Positions 25,665 through 35,538 of a stretch of DNA of 48,806 nt are shown here, piece by piece. The notes under the pieces were generated by a model. It made no database searches, had not been told where the DNA came from, and saw only the letters and a program-made list of their open reading frames with translations. The position numbers and the translations under genes were made by a program. How positions within the stretch are numbered: position 1 is the stretch's first letter; each line of letters opens with the position of its first letter. The stretch comes from JBCCQH01 sp039024435 (GTDB lineage: Bacteria > Bacteroidota > Bacteroidia > J057 > JADKCL01). Location of the stretch: assembly GCA_039024435.1 (NCBI GenBank), contig JBCCQH010000054.1, forward strand, positions 1 to 48,806, read 5' to 3'.

Positions 25665-28600
25665 ATGAATCGAAGATTCGCACGTTTTACGTTTTTGCTG
25701 CTGCTGATCTCGGCCATTCGTCTTCCCGCCACCCACATCGCTGGGGCGGAATTGAGTTACGAATGCCTGGGAAACAACCTTTATCGCATTCAATTGACCT
25801 TTTTTCGGGACTGCTTGAATGCGCAACCGGGGGCAATTTTCGATGACCCTTTAGAGCTTTGGATTTTTGAGTCGGCCACCGGCAACGTTTACGCAACGCA
25901 GCAAGTCAGTGCCCCACTGTTTACCCCCCGCATTGAACCGGACAACTGGGATGCCTGCCTCGCCACGCTCCCCCAGGTCTGCGTCGAGGAAGGAATCTAC
26001 GAAACGACCATCCAATTGCCGGCCCTGGCCGGCGGCTACGACATCGGCTGGTCCCGCTGCTGCCGCAACAACATCATCGACAATCTCAGTGCGCCGGTCT
26101 GTGAAGGAGTAACTTTCCTGGCGCGGGTACCGGGGCCTGCGGAAGCCGTCTGCAACAGCATGCCCACCTTCAACCAGCGGCCTTCCTTGTACCTTTGTGC
26201 GGGGCAAACCTACTTCTTTGACCACTCCGCTACCGATCTCGACGGCGATTCTCTGGTCTACGAAGTTTCGAATCCCTACACCGGGATCAATACCAACGGC
26301 CTGGGAACCGGAAACCCCACGGGGGCCTGCGGTCCCTTTCAGCCCAATCCGGTCCTCGACCAGTTCGGCAATCCCATGGGGCCGCCCCCCTACCTGAACG
26401 TCAATTTCTCCCCCGGCTACAGCGCCCTGAATCCGTTTGGTCCGGGCAGTTCCCTCACGATCAATCCCACGACCGGCTTTCTGGAAGCATTTCCCGCCAA
26501 TCCCGGCGTGTACGTATTCGCCATTTCGGTCAAAGAATACCGAAACGGATCGCTGCTGAGCGAAAACAAGCGCGACTTCCAGTTCTACGTATTGCCCTGC
26601 TTGTCCCCCGGTCCCCCGCCCGTGATCACCCATGATCTCAGCGGCCTCAACACCAGCAGCGACACCATCTTTGCCGATGCCGGTCAGTCGTTTTGCTACA
26701 ACTTCTCGGTCACCGACGCCTTTACCCCCAGTACCCTCGTGGTCACCCCCATCAGTGTAAGTTTCGGGGGAAATGGCGGATTTCCCCCACCCTACGCGAC
26801 GGTTAGCACCACCGGCGATTCGCCCCCCGTCCAAGGCCAGATCTGTTGGTCGCCCGCCTGCGATTACGCGGGTGGCGTCGTCCCCATGATCATCAGCGTC
26901 CGCGACACCAACGACTGTCCGAACTACAACATCGTCTTCGATACGGTGTGGGTGCAGGTTATTCCTCCAGCTCCCGCCCCGCCCATTGTCCAAAACAATC
27001 TGCAAAACGCTCCCCAGACCAACGGTGACACCATCATCGTCAACGTCGGGGATCAGTTTTGCTACAATTTCACCGTCGCCGATACCCAGGGCAGTGGTTC
27101 CCTCTCCGGTACAGTGGCCCTGCTGAATTCGCCCGGGGTAACCACTCTGCCAACCCTGACCACCCTCACCAATCCAGCGGGAGATTCCCTTTACGGCGAA
27201 GTCTGCTGGGAAGGATTGTGCGATTCCACGACCCTGTATACAATTGTGACCTACGGCATCGATGCGTTTCAGTGCCCACCGGACAACCAAAGTACCGACA
27301 CCACCTGGGTGCGGGTCGTCCTGCCGAACAATCCCTCTCCGACCTTGAACGTCGATGCCAGCCAGAATCCCAACCAAAACAACGATACGATTATCGCCCG
27401 GGTCCACGAGGCGTTTTGCTTTGAGTTTACCTTGCAAGACACCTCGCTGCTCTACGGTGACAGCATTGCCTTTCAGTTCTTCTTGCGGGATTTGCAAGGT
27501 GGAGGGGTTCCCGGGGAAACGCCCACCTACGCCGCTACCGGCAGCTTGGATTCCATCGGCGGGGAAATCTGCTGGACACCCCGCTGCCTCAATGTAGAAC
27601 AGGTCTTCCGCTTCGAATTGGTGGGGATTCAGATCAACGAATGTGGCTTCCAGGCCTTTGACCGGGACACGGTCTACGTACGGGTCATCGAACCCTTCAA
27701 ACCGGTTCCGCTCATCTCCCATGACCTCGGACCCGCTTTCCCGGACAACCAGAACCTGAGCGTAGCCGACGGCGATACCTTCTGTTTCGAATTTACACTG
27801 CGCGACACGGTCACGCCGACCCAACTTGCGTACTCCGTCGAAGTGGTGGACCTCAGTGGGGTTGCGATTCCCGTGGCCGCGCCCCCGGTCCTCAATTACG
27901 GTACCTTCCAGGACAACCTGCTCGAAGGCACGATTTGCTGGACGGTTCCCTGCGACCTGTACGAGCAAACGTTCCGCTTGCGGATGACCGGTCGGGATAC
28001 CTTTGACTGTCGGGTGAGCAACCTGGTGTACGACAGCATCACCGTTACCCATGTGGACAATCCGCCGCAGGCGATCAATTTCTGCCGCGTATCGGTGGCG
28101 CCGGGCGATGCAGCGATTGAACTGGTCTGGGAACCGGGACCGGACAGCGACGGCCAGGGTTACGTGATCGAGCGCCGGCGCGAGGATGAAACTTCCTTCA
28201 GTGGGCTGGATACGATAACCAATTATGCCGATTCCAGCTACGTCGACGGCAACTTTGTCGCGGCGGATGACTTCGGCTATTGCTATCGGATTCGGGCCTT
28301 TGACCGATGTGGCGTCTCCTCGGCGGTGAGCAGCGAAATGTGTACCATTCTCCTCCAAGGTGAACCCAACGATTACATCAGCGAAATCCAGTGGACTCCA
28401 TACCGCGGCTGGGCCTTTGGCGTGGACGAGTACGAATTGTACCGCAACGATCCCGAAGATCCGACCCCCGAAGCTCTGCTGGCTTCGCTCGGCCCAAACG
28501 CATACGCCTACCTGGATCGGGACATCGTTTTTGCCCGAACCTGCTACCGCGTCCGAGCGGTGGAATTTTCCGGCAGTTGTGGACAGGAATCCTGGTCCAA

Positions 28601-28895
28601 TGAAATCTGCCTCGACTTCCCTCCCACCCTCTACGTCCCATCGGCCTTTACCCCCAATGGGGATGGCTTGAACGACAACTTCACCAGTGCCGGAGAATTC
28701 TCCCAATTCTTCGAACTAACGATTTACGACCGTTGGGGCAAAGTATTGTTTGTTTCCCGCGACGTCGCCACCGGCTGGGACGGCAACATTAACGGCCAGG
28801 CGGCGCCCGAAGGGGTCTACATATTCAACATGGTCGTGGTGGGATTCGATGGCCAAACACTGCGGCGCAAGGGCAGTGTAACCTTGCTCCGGTAA
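25665..28895 (+). CDS. Large gliding-associated surface protein with CHU_C (T9SS type B) domain
   Basis: 1076 aa from the ATG at 25665, where the signal peptide begins (MNRRFARFTFLLLLISAIRL). The N-terminal module THIAGAELSYECLGNNLYRI with FFRDC and SRCCRNN is common in large Bacteroidota surface proteins. About five similar beta modules of roughly 110 residues follow, each opening with a motif like DTIIVNVGDQFCYNFTV and closing with ICW plus a Cys; Cys pairs suggest disulfides. Fibronectin-III-like units follow near 830-1000. The end, FTPNGDGLNDNF to GSVTLLR, is the CHU_C/type B sorting domain. Probably an adhesin exported by T9SS. Confidence 0.92.
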   Translation: MNRRFARFTFLLLLISAIRLPATHIAGAELSYECLGNNLYRIQLTFFRDCLNAQPGAIFDDPLELWIFESATGNVYATQQVSAPLFTPRIEPDNWDACLATLPQVCVEEGIYETTIQLPALAGGYDIGWSRCCRNNIIDNLSAPVCEGVTFLARVPGPAEAVCNSMPTFNQRPSLYLCAGQTYFFDHSATDLDGDSLVYEVSNPYTGINTNGLGTGNPTGACGPFQPNPVLDQFGNPMGPPPYLNVNFSPGYSALNPFGPGSSLTINPTTGFLEAFPANPGVYVFAISVKEYRNGSLLSENKRDFQFYVLPCLSPGPPPVITHDLSGLNTSSDTIFADAGQSFCYNFSVTDAFTPSTLVVTPISVSFGGNGGFPPPYATVSTTGDSPPVQGQICWSPACDYAGGVVPMIISVRDTNDCPNYNIVFDTVWVQVIPPAPAPPIVQNNLQNAPQTNGDTIIVNVGDQFCYNFTVADTQGSGSLSGTVALLNSPGVTTLPTLTTLTNPAGDSLYGEVCWEGLCDSTTLYTIVTYGIDAFQCPPDNQSTDTTWVRVVLPNNPSPTLNVDASQNPNQNNDTIIARVHEAFCFEFTLQDTSLLYGDSIAFQFFLRDLQGGGVPGETPTYAATGSLDSIGGEICWTPRCLNVEQVFRFELVGIQINECGFQAFDRDTVYVRVIEPFKPVPLISHDLGPAFPDNQNLSVADGDTFCFEFTLRDTVTPTQLAYSVEVVDLSGVAIPVAAPPVLNYGTFQDNLLEGTICWTVPCDLYEQTFRLRMTGRDTFDCRVSNLVYDSITVTHVDNPPQAINFCRVSVAPGDAAIELVWEPGPDSDGQGYVIERRREDETSFSGLDTITNYADSSYVDGNFVAADDFGYCYRIRAFDRCGVSSAVSSEMCTILLQGEPNDYISEIQWTPYRGWAFGVDEYELYRNDPEDPTPEALLASLGPNAYAYLDRDIVFARTCYRVRAVEFSGSCGQESWSNEICLDFPPTLYVPSAFTPNGDGLNDNFTSAGEFSQFFELTIYDRWGKVLFVSRDVATGWDGNINGQAAPEGVYIFNMVVVGFDGQTLRRKGSVTLLR

Positions 28896-29296
28896 GGGAA
28901 CGGGAAATTCCCGCCTGCGTTGCCCAGTCCAATCCTTATTCCTCACCGCTCAACCGCCGGGATTTGCCAAAGCACAGCCCGGAATCCCAGATTGATCTCT
29001 TTTGGGCAGACGACATTTCTCCGGGGGAATGATTTTACCGGAAAACCTTCTCGCTGCCATGGCGTGTCCGCGAGGATTTTGCCCGCGGATACAAGTACCT
29101 TCTAACTGCCATGCAATCCAATGCAGACATTTTAAAGGATTTTCTTATCTTGTTGATACATTGGTTAAAAATTTTGTGAAGCTGGTCTACTTGAACACCG
29201 AAATTCCGATTTTCTCATCGGCAATTCCCGAAATGCTTTGTTGATTTTTCAGTCAGGTAAATCAGTATTGAGATCAAGTCAACTACTATTTGCAAC
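28896..29296. other. 400-bp gene-free spacer before the M43 protease
   Basis: No ORF is convincing. The second half (about 29105-29296) is AT-rich and probably holds the promoter of the downstream gene: TTTG at 29289-29292 lies four bases before the ATG, preceded by TA at a 3-nt rather than 2-nt gap. No tRNA or clear hairpin is visible. Confidence 0.4.
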
Positions 29297-32200
29297 ATGA
29301 AACGAACTTTTCTTGGGTTCTTAGCTCTTACTTTGACCTGGATAGCGGGCAATGCGCAAGCGCCCCATTCGTACGGTCATCCGCTGTCCGTTGAACCCCA
29401 AATCCGGTTTGAATATCAGGGCCACTGGACCGATTTTTACCTTCCCGGCAAAGGCGTCCTCACCACCGATGGAGTCACAGTTCGCCGGGCCGATGCGCAC
29501 CGGCACCACCACGGTCCTGCCCGCAGCTACGTCATGCGCCAGGCCCCCGTACACGTCACCACCACCCCGGCGGGAACGCTCATCAGCCCGTGGCACGATG
29601 GCCGCAATCTCCCCCTCAGCCCCAATGGCCGCCTCTTATCGAAGGATGGCTTCGAGGTCGAATTCCGCATCCCCAACAACCCCAATGATCCCGGGATCTG
29701 CGCTACCCCCTCCCCGGAAGTTGTCTTGGGCGAGGATTCCCGCCTGATGGCCAATTGCCCTCTGGTGGTGCCCTGCGACGATGCCGTCAACCGCGACGCC
29801 AATATTCCCACCGCCACCCAAGCCCTGAAATTCTTCCAAGTCAACTGGGTGGTCATCCAAAATACGACGGGCGGCGCCAGCTCGAACATTACCCAGGCGC
29901 GCGTGGACCAGCTCATGGGCGAACTGAATGCCGATTTCCTTCCTTTCCGTATCCAGTTCTGCTCGGACCCGGCCACCTTCGTCGTGGATGACGTCCACTA
30001 CAACCTGAATGCCGGGACCGAAGACGCCAGCCTCAAGACCACCTACGGCATCACCCCAAATGACGTGATCAATGCCTACGTGGTGGGACAGATCAGCAAC
30101 CCTTCCGCCGGCGGTTACGCCCGCTTCCCCTACGACCCATTCGGTGGAACCAATATCCGCGGCGGTATTGTACTGGCGCGGGGAAATATGTTCCTCGGTA
30201 CGCACACCGTCGCCCACGAACTCGGCCATACCTTCGGGCTGCACCACACCTTCCGCGGGGTCGACGAAGTGCCCGCCTGCACCAACTGCTATGAAGGGCG
30301 TGACCTCTCGACTGGCGCCTCTTCCACCGGCGATACTGAAGGCGACTGGTGCTCCGACACCAATCCCCATCCCACCAATTCCAACATCTGCGGCGACGCC
30401 GGCACCGACGGCTGTGCTCCCGGTCTGCCCTGGCTGAACTCGCCGGTGAACAACCACATGTCGTATTCATTTTGCACCACCCAATTTACCCCGCAGCAAG
30501 CCGGTCGGATGCACTGCATGATCGACACCTACCTGCAATCCTGGGTCAATTTCGGGGGCGCAACCTGCGGCGCGCTGCCTCCGGTCGCGGATTTCATCGG
30601 CACACCTACCCTTTGGCAAGCGCCCATGAACGTGAACTTCACCGACGCTTCCGTTCCCGCTTCCACAATTACGAACTGGACCTGGAACTTCGACGTGACC
30701 GGCATCGGGGGCGTCACTCCGGCCACCTTCACCGGTGGCCCCGGAGTAGGCGACAATCCACCGCCTGTCGAGTACACCGTGTGTGACACCCAGTACACCG
30801 TTTCCCTGACCGTCACCAACCCCAACGGCAGCGGAACCGAAACCAAAGTTGCCTACATTACCGCCCTCTGCCCAGCGAGTGGTTGCGATACACTCGACAC
30901 CCAGTGGAACACCCCAGCTCCCATCCCCAGCGTTTGGGCGTTTGGCCCCGGTGACTTCTTCACCGGTATCCCGGCCCCCAGCCTGCAAGGCGGCGCCAAC
31001 ACGCTGCCCATCGGCTTCTACGAACGCTACATCACGCCCTCCCCCGGAACCACCACGGTAGGCGCGGTACGCGCCGGCCTCGGCAACTACGTGGACCCCG
31101 ATTCGAATACCACCATGCAAGTGTTGATCTACAACTCCGATCCGACCGGACAACCCGCTGGCCCCGCCCTCGGAGGACTGGCCGGCATCAATCCCGGTAC
31201 GGATCTGGGCGTACCGGGCAACGGATTTTTCTTCGAATTCTGGATCCCCTTTGACAAGGTCGTGATCGACTCCCCGAGCTTCCTGGTCGGTCTGGAAGTC
31301 TTCCCCGGCAACACCACCGACCAGTTGATTCTGATTGCTTCCGACAATGGCCAGGGACAGGGCCAAGGCTTGAATCATTTCCTATCGGCGGGATTTGGCT
31401 ATCAGAGCTACCTGGGGCTGACCGGATTTGACTTTGACCTGAACCTCGTGCCCATGCTCGGCCCCTGGCAGACCGAATTCTTCATCAATGGCTTGGGGGC
31501 CACGGTCGGTTGCGATACCACACTGCTGCTCATCACCGACTCCGCCCTCTTCCATCCTTGTTTGACCTCGGTGGAAGTGACCTCGAGTTACGGAGGCAGC
31601 CTCACCGATTCCACCTTGGCCGGCGTCGATTCCCTGTTCATCCTTTACACCCAGCCCGGACCGGATACCATTTCTTTCCGCACGGTCAATGAATGCGGCC
31701 GCCGGGATACCATCACCTACTTCCTGACCTATCCTTTCGATACGACACCCGGACCCATCGATTTTGTCTTTTCGCCCAACAATCCCATCTGTGCCGGGAC
31801 GGCGGTGAGCTTCACCGGCACACCCACGGGCTCGGCCGATTACACCTGGGACTTTGGCGACGGTACGGTGAACTCATCCGGCGGGTCCAATACCACCACG
31901 CACACCTACCTGACACCCGGACTGTATTACGTCTCGCTCACCGTGACCGATGCCTCGGGCTGCAACGCCACCGAAACCAAACTGGACCTGATCGAAATCA
32001 TCGACTGTACGGTCAATCCGCCAATTGCGGGGTTCGATGCCCAACCGGATACGGGCTGTGTCAACGCGCCCTTCCAGTTTGTGGACACCTCCCAGGCGGT
32101 TCCCGATGCGGCCACCAACTGGTTCTGGGCCTTTGACGATGGGAATTTTAGCCTTCAGCAAAATCCCACCCACACCTATACAGCGCCCGGGGTGTACAAC

Positions 32201-32830
32201 GTGATGCTGATCGCCAGCAATTCCGGGGGGGCAGATACAATATTCTACCAAGTAGAGGTCATCGGGCTGCCGTGTAGCCTCCCGATCGACGTGGAACTGC
32301 GGGCTTACCCCGTCGGCAACGACATCATCCTGAATTGGGAGACGCCAGCCGACTTCAGTACCTCAAACTTCTCGGTCCAGCGCAGCTACGATGGCAGCAA
32401 CTTCCAGCAAATCGGATTGGTGCCGGGCACCGAGGGCCAAAACAACCTCTACGACTACATCGACGTCGGGCCGGAACGCAACCGCACGATTTACTACCGT
32501 CTGATGGAAATCACCCAAAACGGTGAGACCGATTATTCCAACGTGGTCACGGCCCGCATCGGGGACGACAATTCCGATTGGTTGCTGATTTACCCGAATC
32601 CAGTTTCTGGGCAGCAAGTCCTGAACATCGACGCCTTCCTGCTGAGCGAAGATCAACTCCGCTACGAGATGTACGACGCCCTCGGGCGCTCGGTCTTCCA
32701 GGCGGATCGCAGCTTCGGCGCGGGCATCGGTCGCTTACAAATCGAGACCAGTGCGATTCCGCAGGGCACCTATTTCCTACGGGTACTTTCCGAGCAAGGG
32801 ATGACGGTGAAACGCATCGTCGTCGAATAA
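29297..32830 (+). CDS. Secreted M43-type metalloprotease with PKD domains and T9SS tail
   Basis: 1177 aa. Signal peptide (to about NAQA), a propeptide-like region with a His-rich patch (ADAHRHHHG, 66-73), then a pappalysin/cytophagalysin-type catalytic domain: HELGHTFGLHH with zinc ligands His307, His311 and His317, catalytic Glu308, and Met-turn NNHMSYSF. PKD-type domains follow (TNWTWNFDVTG, YTWDFGDGTVNSSGG, FWAFDDGNF), with a jelly-roll-like region between the first two. The last 80 residues (LLIYPNPVSGQQVLNI to the end) are a type A T9SS sorting domain. Likely a secreted, surface-linked protease that degrades external protein. Confidence 0.93.
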   Translation: MKRTFLGFLALTLTWIAGNAQAPHSYGHPLSVEPQIRFEYQGHWTDFYLPGKGVLTTDGVTVRRADAHRHHHGPARSYVMRQAPVHVTTTPAGTLISPWHDGRNLPLSPNGRLLSKDGFEVEFRIPNNPNDPGICATPSPEVVLGEDSRLMANCPLVVPCDDAVNRDANIPTATQALKFFQVNWVVIQNTTGGASSNITQARVDQLMGELNADFLPFRIQFCSDPATFVVDDVHYNLNAGTEDASLKTTYGITPNDVINAYVVGQISNPSAGGYARFPYDPFGGTNIRGGIVLARGNMFLGTHTVAHELGHTFGLHHTFRGVDEVPACTNCYEGRDLSTGASSTGDTEGDWCSDTNPHPTNSNICGDAGTDGCAPGLPWLNSPVNNHMSYSFCTTQFTPQQAGRMHCMIDTYLQSWVNFGGATCGALPPVADFIGTPTLWQAPMNVNFTDASVPASTITNWTWNFDVTGIGGVTPATFTGGPGVGDNPPPVEYTVCDTQYTVSLTVTNPNGSGTETKVAYITALCPASGCDTLDTQWNTPAPIPSVWAFGPGDFFTGIPAPSLQGGANTLPIGFYERYITPSPGTTTVGAVRAGLGNYVDPDSNTTMQVLIYNSDPTGQPAGPALGGLAGINPGTDLGVPGNGFFFEFWIPFDKVVIDSPSFLVGLEVFPGNTTDQLILIASDNGQGQGQGLNHFLSAGFGYQSYLGLTGFDFDLNLVPMLGPWQTEFFINGLGATVGCDTTLLLITDSALFHPCLTSVEVTSSYGGSLTDSTLAGVDSLFILYTQPGPDTISFRTVNECGRRDTITYFLTYPFDTTPGPIDFVFSPNNPICAGTAVSFTGTPTGSADYTWDFGDGTVNSSGGSNTTTHTYLTPGLYYVSLTVTDASGCNATETKLDLIEIIDCTVNPPIAGFDAQPDTGCVNAPFQFVDTSQAVPDAATNWFWAFDDGNFSLQQNPTHTYTAPGVYNVMLIASNSGGADTIFYQVEVIGLPCSLPIDVELRAYPVGNDIILNWETPADFSTSNFSVQRSYDGSNFQQIGLVPGTEGQNNLYDYIDVGPERNRTIYYRLMEITQNGETDYSNVVTARIGDDNSDWLLIYPNPVSGQQVLNIDAFLLSEDQLRYEMYDALGRSVFQADRSFGAGIGRLQIETSAIPQGTYFLRVLSEQGMTVKRIVVE

Positions 32831-32846
32831 AGATCTCTCAACAAAA

Positions 32847-32887
32847 GCAATCAGCGCGACGCCGGGGTTCCGGGTCGCGCTGATTGC
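32847..32887 (-). terminator. Intrinsic terminator of uvrB
   Basis: GCAATCAGCGCGAC (32847-32860) and GTCGCGCTGATTGC (32874-32887) are perfect 14-bp arms with an inner CCGG/CCGG pair. On the minus strand TTTTGTT follows. It also lies at the end of the convergent M43 gene. Confidence 0.75.
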
Positions 32888-32919
32888 GTATTGGTTGGCC
32901 GGGGAGCCAGGCGATAGCG

Positions 32920-34932
32920 TCAGACTTTTTCCTTGAGCAAGGCCTGAAAGGCGAACAATTCATCCCGGACCCGGGCCGCTTCAATGAAGTTGAGGTCTTT
33001 GGCGGCGGCCTCCATTTCCTTGCGCAGGGCACGGATCTTTTCTTCCATCTTGTCGCGGGTCATATATTCGGCTTGCTCCTCGGCGGCCATCAGAGCGGGC
33101 GCTTCCTCCGGCTCCTTTTCCTTGGCGCGATTGCCCAGAGCTTGCTGGAAAACATCGACATTCTTCCGTACGATGGTTTTCGGGGTGATCCCGTGTTCTT
33201 TGTTGTAGGCGATCTGCTTGGCTCGGCGGTATTCGGTTTCGTCGAGCAGGCGCTGCATCGACGGGGTAACCTTATCCGCGTACAGGATTACGTGGCCCTC
33301 CACGTTCCGCGCCGCCCGGCCCGCAGTCTGGATCAAGGCCTGCCCCGAACGCAAAAAGCCTTCCTTATCGGCATCCAGCACCGCCACCAGCGTGACCTCG
33401 GGCAAATCCAGGCCCTCCCGCAGCAGGTTCACCCCAACCAGTACGTCGAAGCGTCCCGCACGCAGGTCCCGGAGGATGTCCACCCGCTCCAAAGAGTCGA
33501 TCTCCGAATGGATGTAACGGCAACGGATGCGCAGATCCGCAAGGTAGCGCGCCAATTCTTCGGCCATGCGCTTGGTCAGGGTCGTGACCAGCACGCGCTC
33601 ATTTTTCTTTACCCGCTCGTCGATTTCCTCCAGCAGATCGTCGACCTGATTGCCCAGGGGACGCACCTCCACTTCAGGATCGAGCAAGCCGGTCGGCCGC
33701 ACAATCTGCTCCACCACTACACCCCCCGACATTTCCAGTTCGAAATCGCTCGGCGTGGCACTCACGTAAATCGATTGCGCAATCATGCTTTCAAACTCCT
33801 GAAAGGTCTGAGGCCGGTTGTCCATCGCCGAGGGCAAGCGGAATCCGTGCTCTACCAGCGTCATCTTCCGGGCGCGGTCCCCGGCGTACATGCCGCGGAT
33901 CTGCGGCACCGTCACATGACTTTCGTCGATGACCAGGAAGAAGTCCTCGGGAAAGTAGTCCAGCAAACAGTAGGGCCGACTGCCCGGAGCCCGCTGACTC
34001 AAAAACCGTGAATAATTCTCAATGCCGGAACAATAGCCCAGTTCCCGCATCATCTCCAGGTCAAACTCGGTGCGTTCCAGCAGCCGTTGTGCTTCGAGAA
34101 ACATGCCCATTTCTTTGAAATAGCTCACCCGGGCCACCAGTTCATCCTGGATTTCCTGAATTGAACTGCCCAATACGTCCCGCGGCGTCACAAATAGGTT
34201 CGCCGGATAAATCGTGTAATCTTCCAACTGCTCGGTCTTGCGCCCGGACTCGATGTCAAAAATCTGAATTTTTTCGATTTCGTCCCCGAAAAACATCACG
34301 CGGACGCCGTAGTCGTCGTAAGCGGGATAAATGTCGACCGTATCGCCTTTCAGGCGAAAATTTCCCCGGTTTAAGTCCCCGCGGGTACGGCTGTAAAACA
34401 AATCCACCAGTTGATTCAAGAACGCATTCAACGTGATGATTTGCCCTTCTTTGAAGGTGTAGATTTTAGCGCGGAAGTCATCCGGGCGACCCATACCGTA
34501 GATCGACGATACCGAGGAGACAATGATAATGTCCGTGCGGCCCGAGAGCAGCGCCGAGGTGGCCCGCAACCGCAGCTTCTCGATTTCCTGGTTGATCGAC
34601 AGGTCCTTCTCGATGTAGGTATTCGTGGACGGAATGTAGGCTTCCGGCTGATAATAATCGTAGTACGAGATGAAGTACTCGACCAGGTTATTGGGGAAAA
34701 AGGTCTTGAATTCGCCGTACAATTGGGCGGCGAGGGTCTTGTTGTGGCTCATAATGAGCGTGGGGCGCTTGACTTCCTGAATGACGTTGGCGACGGTAAA
34801 GGTTTTACCGGAACCGGTCACCCCGAGCAGGGTTTGGTGCTCTTCGCCGGAGTCCAGGCCTTCGACGAGTTGGCGAATGGCGTCGGGCTGGTCTCCCGCC
34901 GGGGAAAACGGCGCATTGAGTTGGAATTCCAT
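32920..34932 (-). CDS. uvrB: Excinuclease ABC subunit B
   Basis: 670 aa, the normal UvrB length. Walker A GVTGSGKT (37-44), the UvrA-binding and beta-hairpin region (YYDYYQPEAYIPSTNTYIEK), LLDYFPEDFFLVIDESH with the DExH box, motif VI QTAGRAARN and the C-terminal UVR domain (EKIRALRKEMEAAAKDLNF) that meets UvrC are all present. It verifies DNA damage handed over by UvrA and loads UvrC for incision. Transcribed alone; TAAATTG about 55 bp upstream may be the -7 box. Confidence 0.98.
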   Translation of the reverse strand: MEFQLNAPFSPAGDQPDAIRQLVEGLDSGEEHQTLLGVTGSGKTFTVANVIQEVKRPTLIMSHNKTLAAQLYGEFKTFFPNNLVEYFISYYDYYQPEAYIPSTNTYIEKDLSINQEIEKLRLRATSALLSGRTDIIIVSSVSSIYGMGRPDDFRAKIYTFKEGQIITLNAFLNQLVDLFYSRTRGDLNRGNFRLKGDTVDIYPAYDDYGVRVMFFGDEIEKIQIFDIESGRKTEQLEDYTIYPANLFVTPRDVLGSSIQEIQDELVARVSYFKEMGMFLEAQRLLERTEFDLEMMRELGYCSGIENYSRFLSQRAPGSRPYCLLDYFPEDFFLVIDESHVTVPQIRGMYAGDRARKMTLVEHGFRLPSAMDNRPQTFQEFESMIAQSIYVSATPSDFELEMSGGVVVEQIVRPTGLLDPEVEVRPLGNQVDDLLEEIDERVKKNERVLVTTLTKRMAEELARYLADLRIRCRYIHSEIDSLERVDILRDLRAGRFDVLVGVNLLREGLDLPEVTLVAVLDADKEGFLRSGQALIQTAGRAARNVEGHVILYADKVTPSMQRLLDETEYRRAKQIAYNKEHGITPKTIVRKNVDVFQQALGNRAKEKEPEEAPALMAAEEQAEYMTRDKMEEKIRALRKEMEAAAKDLNFIEAARVRDELFAFQALLKEKV

Positions 34933-35478
34933 ACGGATCGTGGCTGCATTTCTCCGGCTCTTCTTCTACTCACCCTACGCTACTGCCGGACCAATTTACG
35001 GCACGAAAATACGACATTGGACGGAGACATGGCGCGGCGAAATTGCCGCGAGAAGACTTACCCCCGTGCGACTTCCGCCTTTTTTCAAAACGATGGCCTT
35101 CCGCTTGAATCCGGACGAAATACCGCCGCGCCGACCACGGAAAGAGGATCAAGAATCAGTGCGTTTACCGTTTTGTAAGCGGAATCCGTGCCGCAACTCT
35201 CCGCCACCGTGAGGCAGACCGGGAATCCTCCCCGGCCCAAAGTTATCCCAAGATTTGGCCTGGGTAGAACTGTTCCCGTCACCAAAATTCCTGGCGCGGG
35301 TTAGGGCTGGACCAGTCGCCGACAAAGTAACCCTTGAGAGTGGCAACCGATTTTTAAGGTATTGGTTTTCAATGCTCCCCACAATCTATCGGTCGACAAC
35401 TTCCGCCGCTATATTGCACACTTGCCCACACGGAAAAGGCACCGCACCGCACCGCCCAAGAACCGAAGCTGATTGCGC
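34933..35478. other. 550-bp gene-free spacer upstream of uvrB
   Basis: Several short frames exist but none has family features or a credible start. It holds TAAATTG near 34990 on the minus strand and a short GCACC-type direct repeat near 35437-35456. No RNA gene is recognised. Confidence 0.4.
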
Positions 35479-35512
35479 AAAAAAGCCGGCCCTCTTTGGG
35501 GGCCGGCTTTTT
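35479..35512. terminator. Intrinsic terminator after the hydrolase-like gene
   Basis: AAAAAAGCCGGCCC (35479-35492), short loop, GGGCCGGCTTTTT (35500-35512). It works on both strands and sits 26 bp past the stop at 35539. Confidence 0.9.
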
Positions 35513-35538
35513 CCATCTTCACTTGATGCACACTTGAC

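Noticed and set aside
25851..28706. 951-aa open frame antisense to the CHU_C gene
   Set aside because: It is a shadow of the GC-rich coding strand; the sense frame has a signal peptide and known domains, the antisense frame has neither.
34933..35478. Short frames upstream of uvrB as real genes
   Set aside because: None has a credible start, domain or composition like the neighbouring genes.
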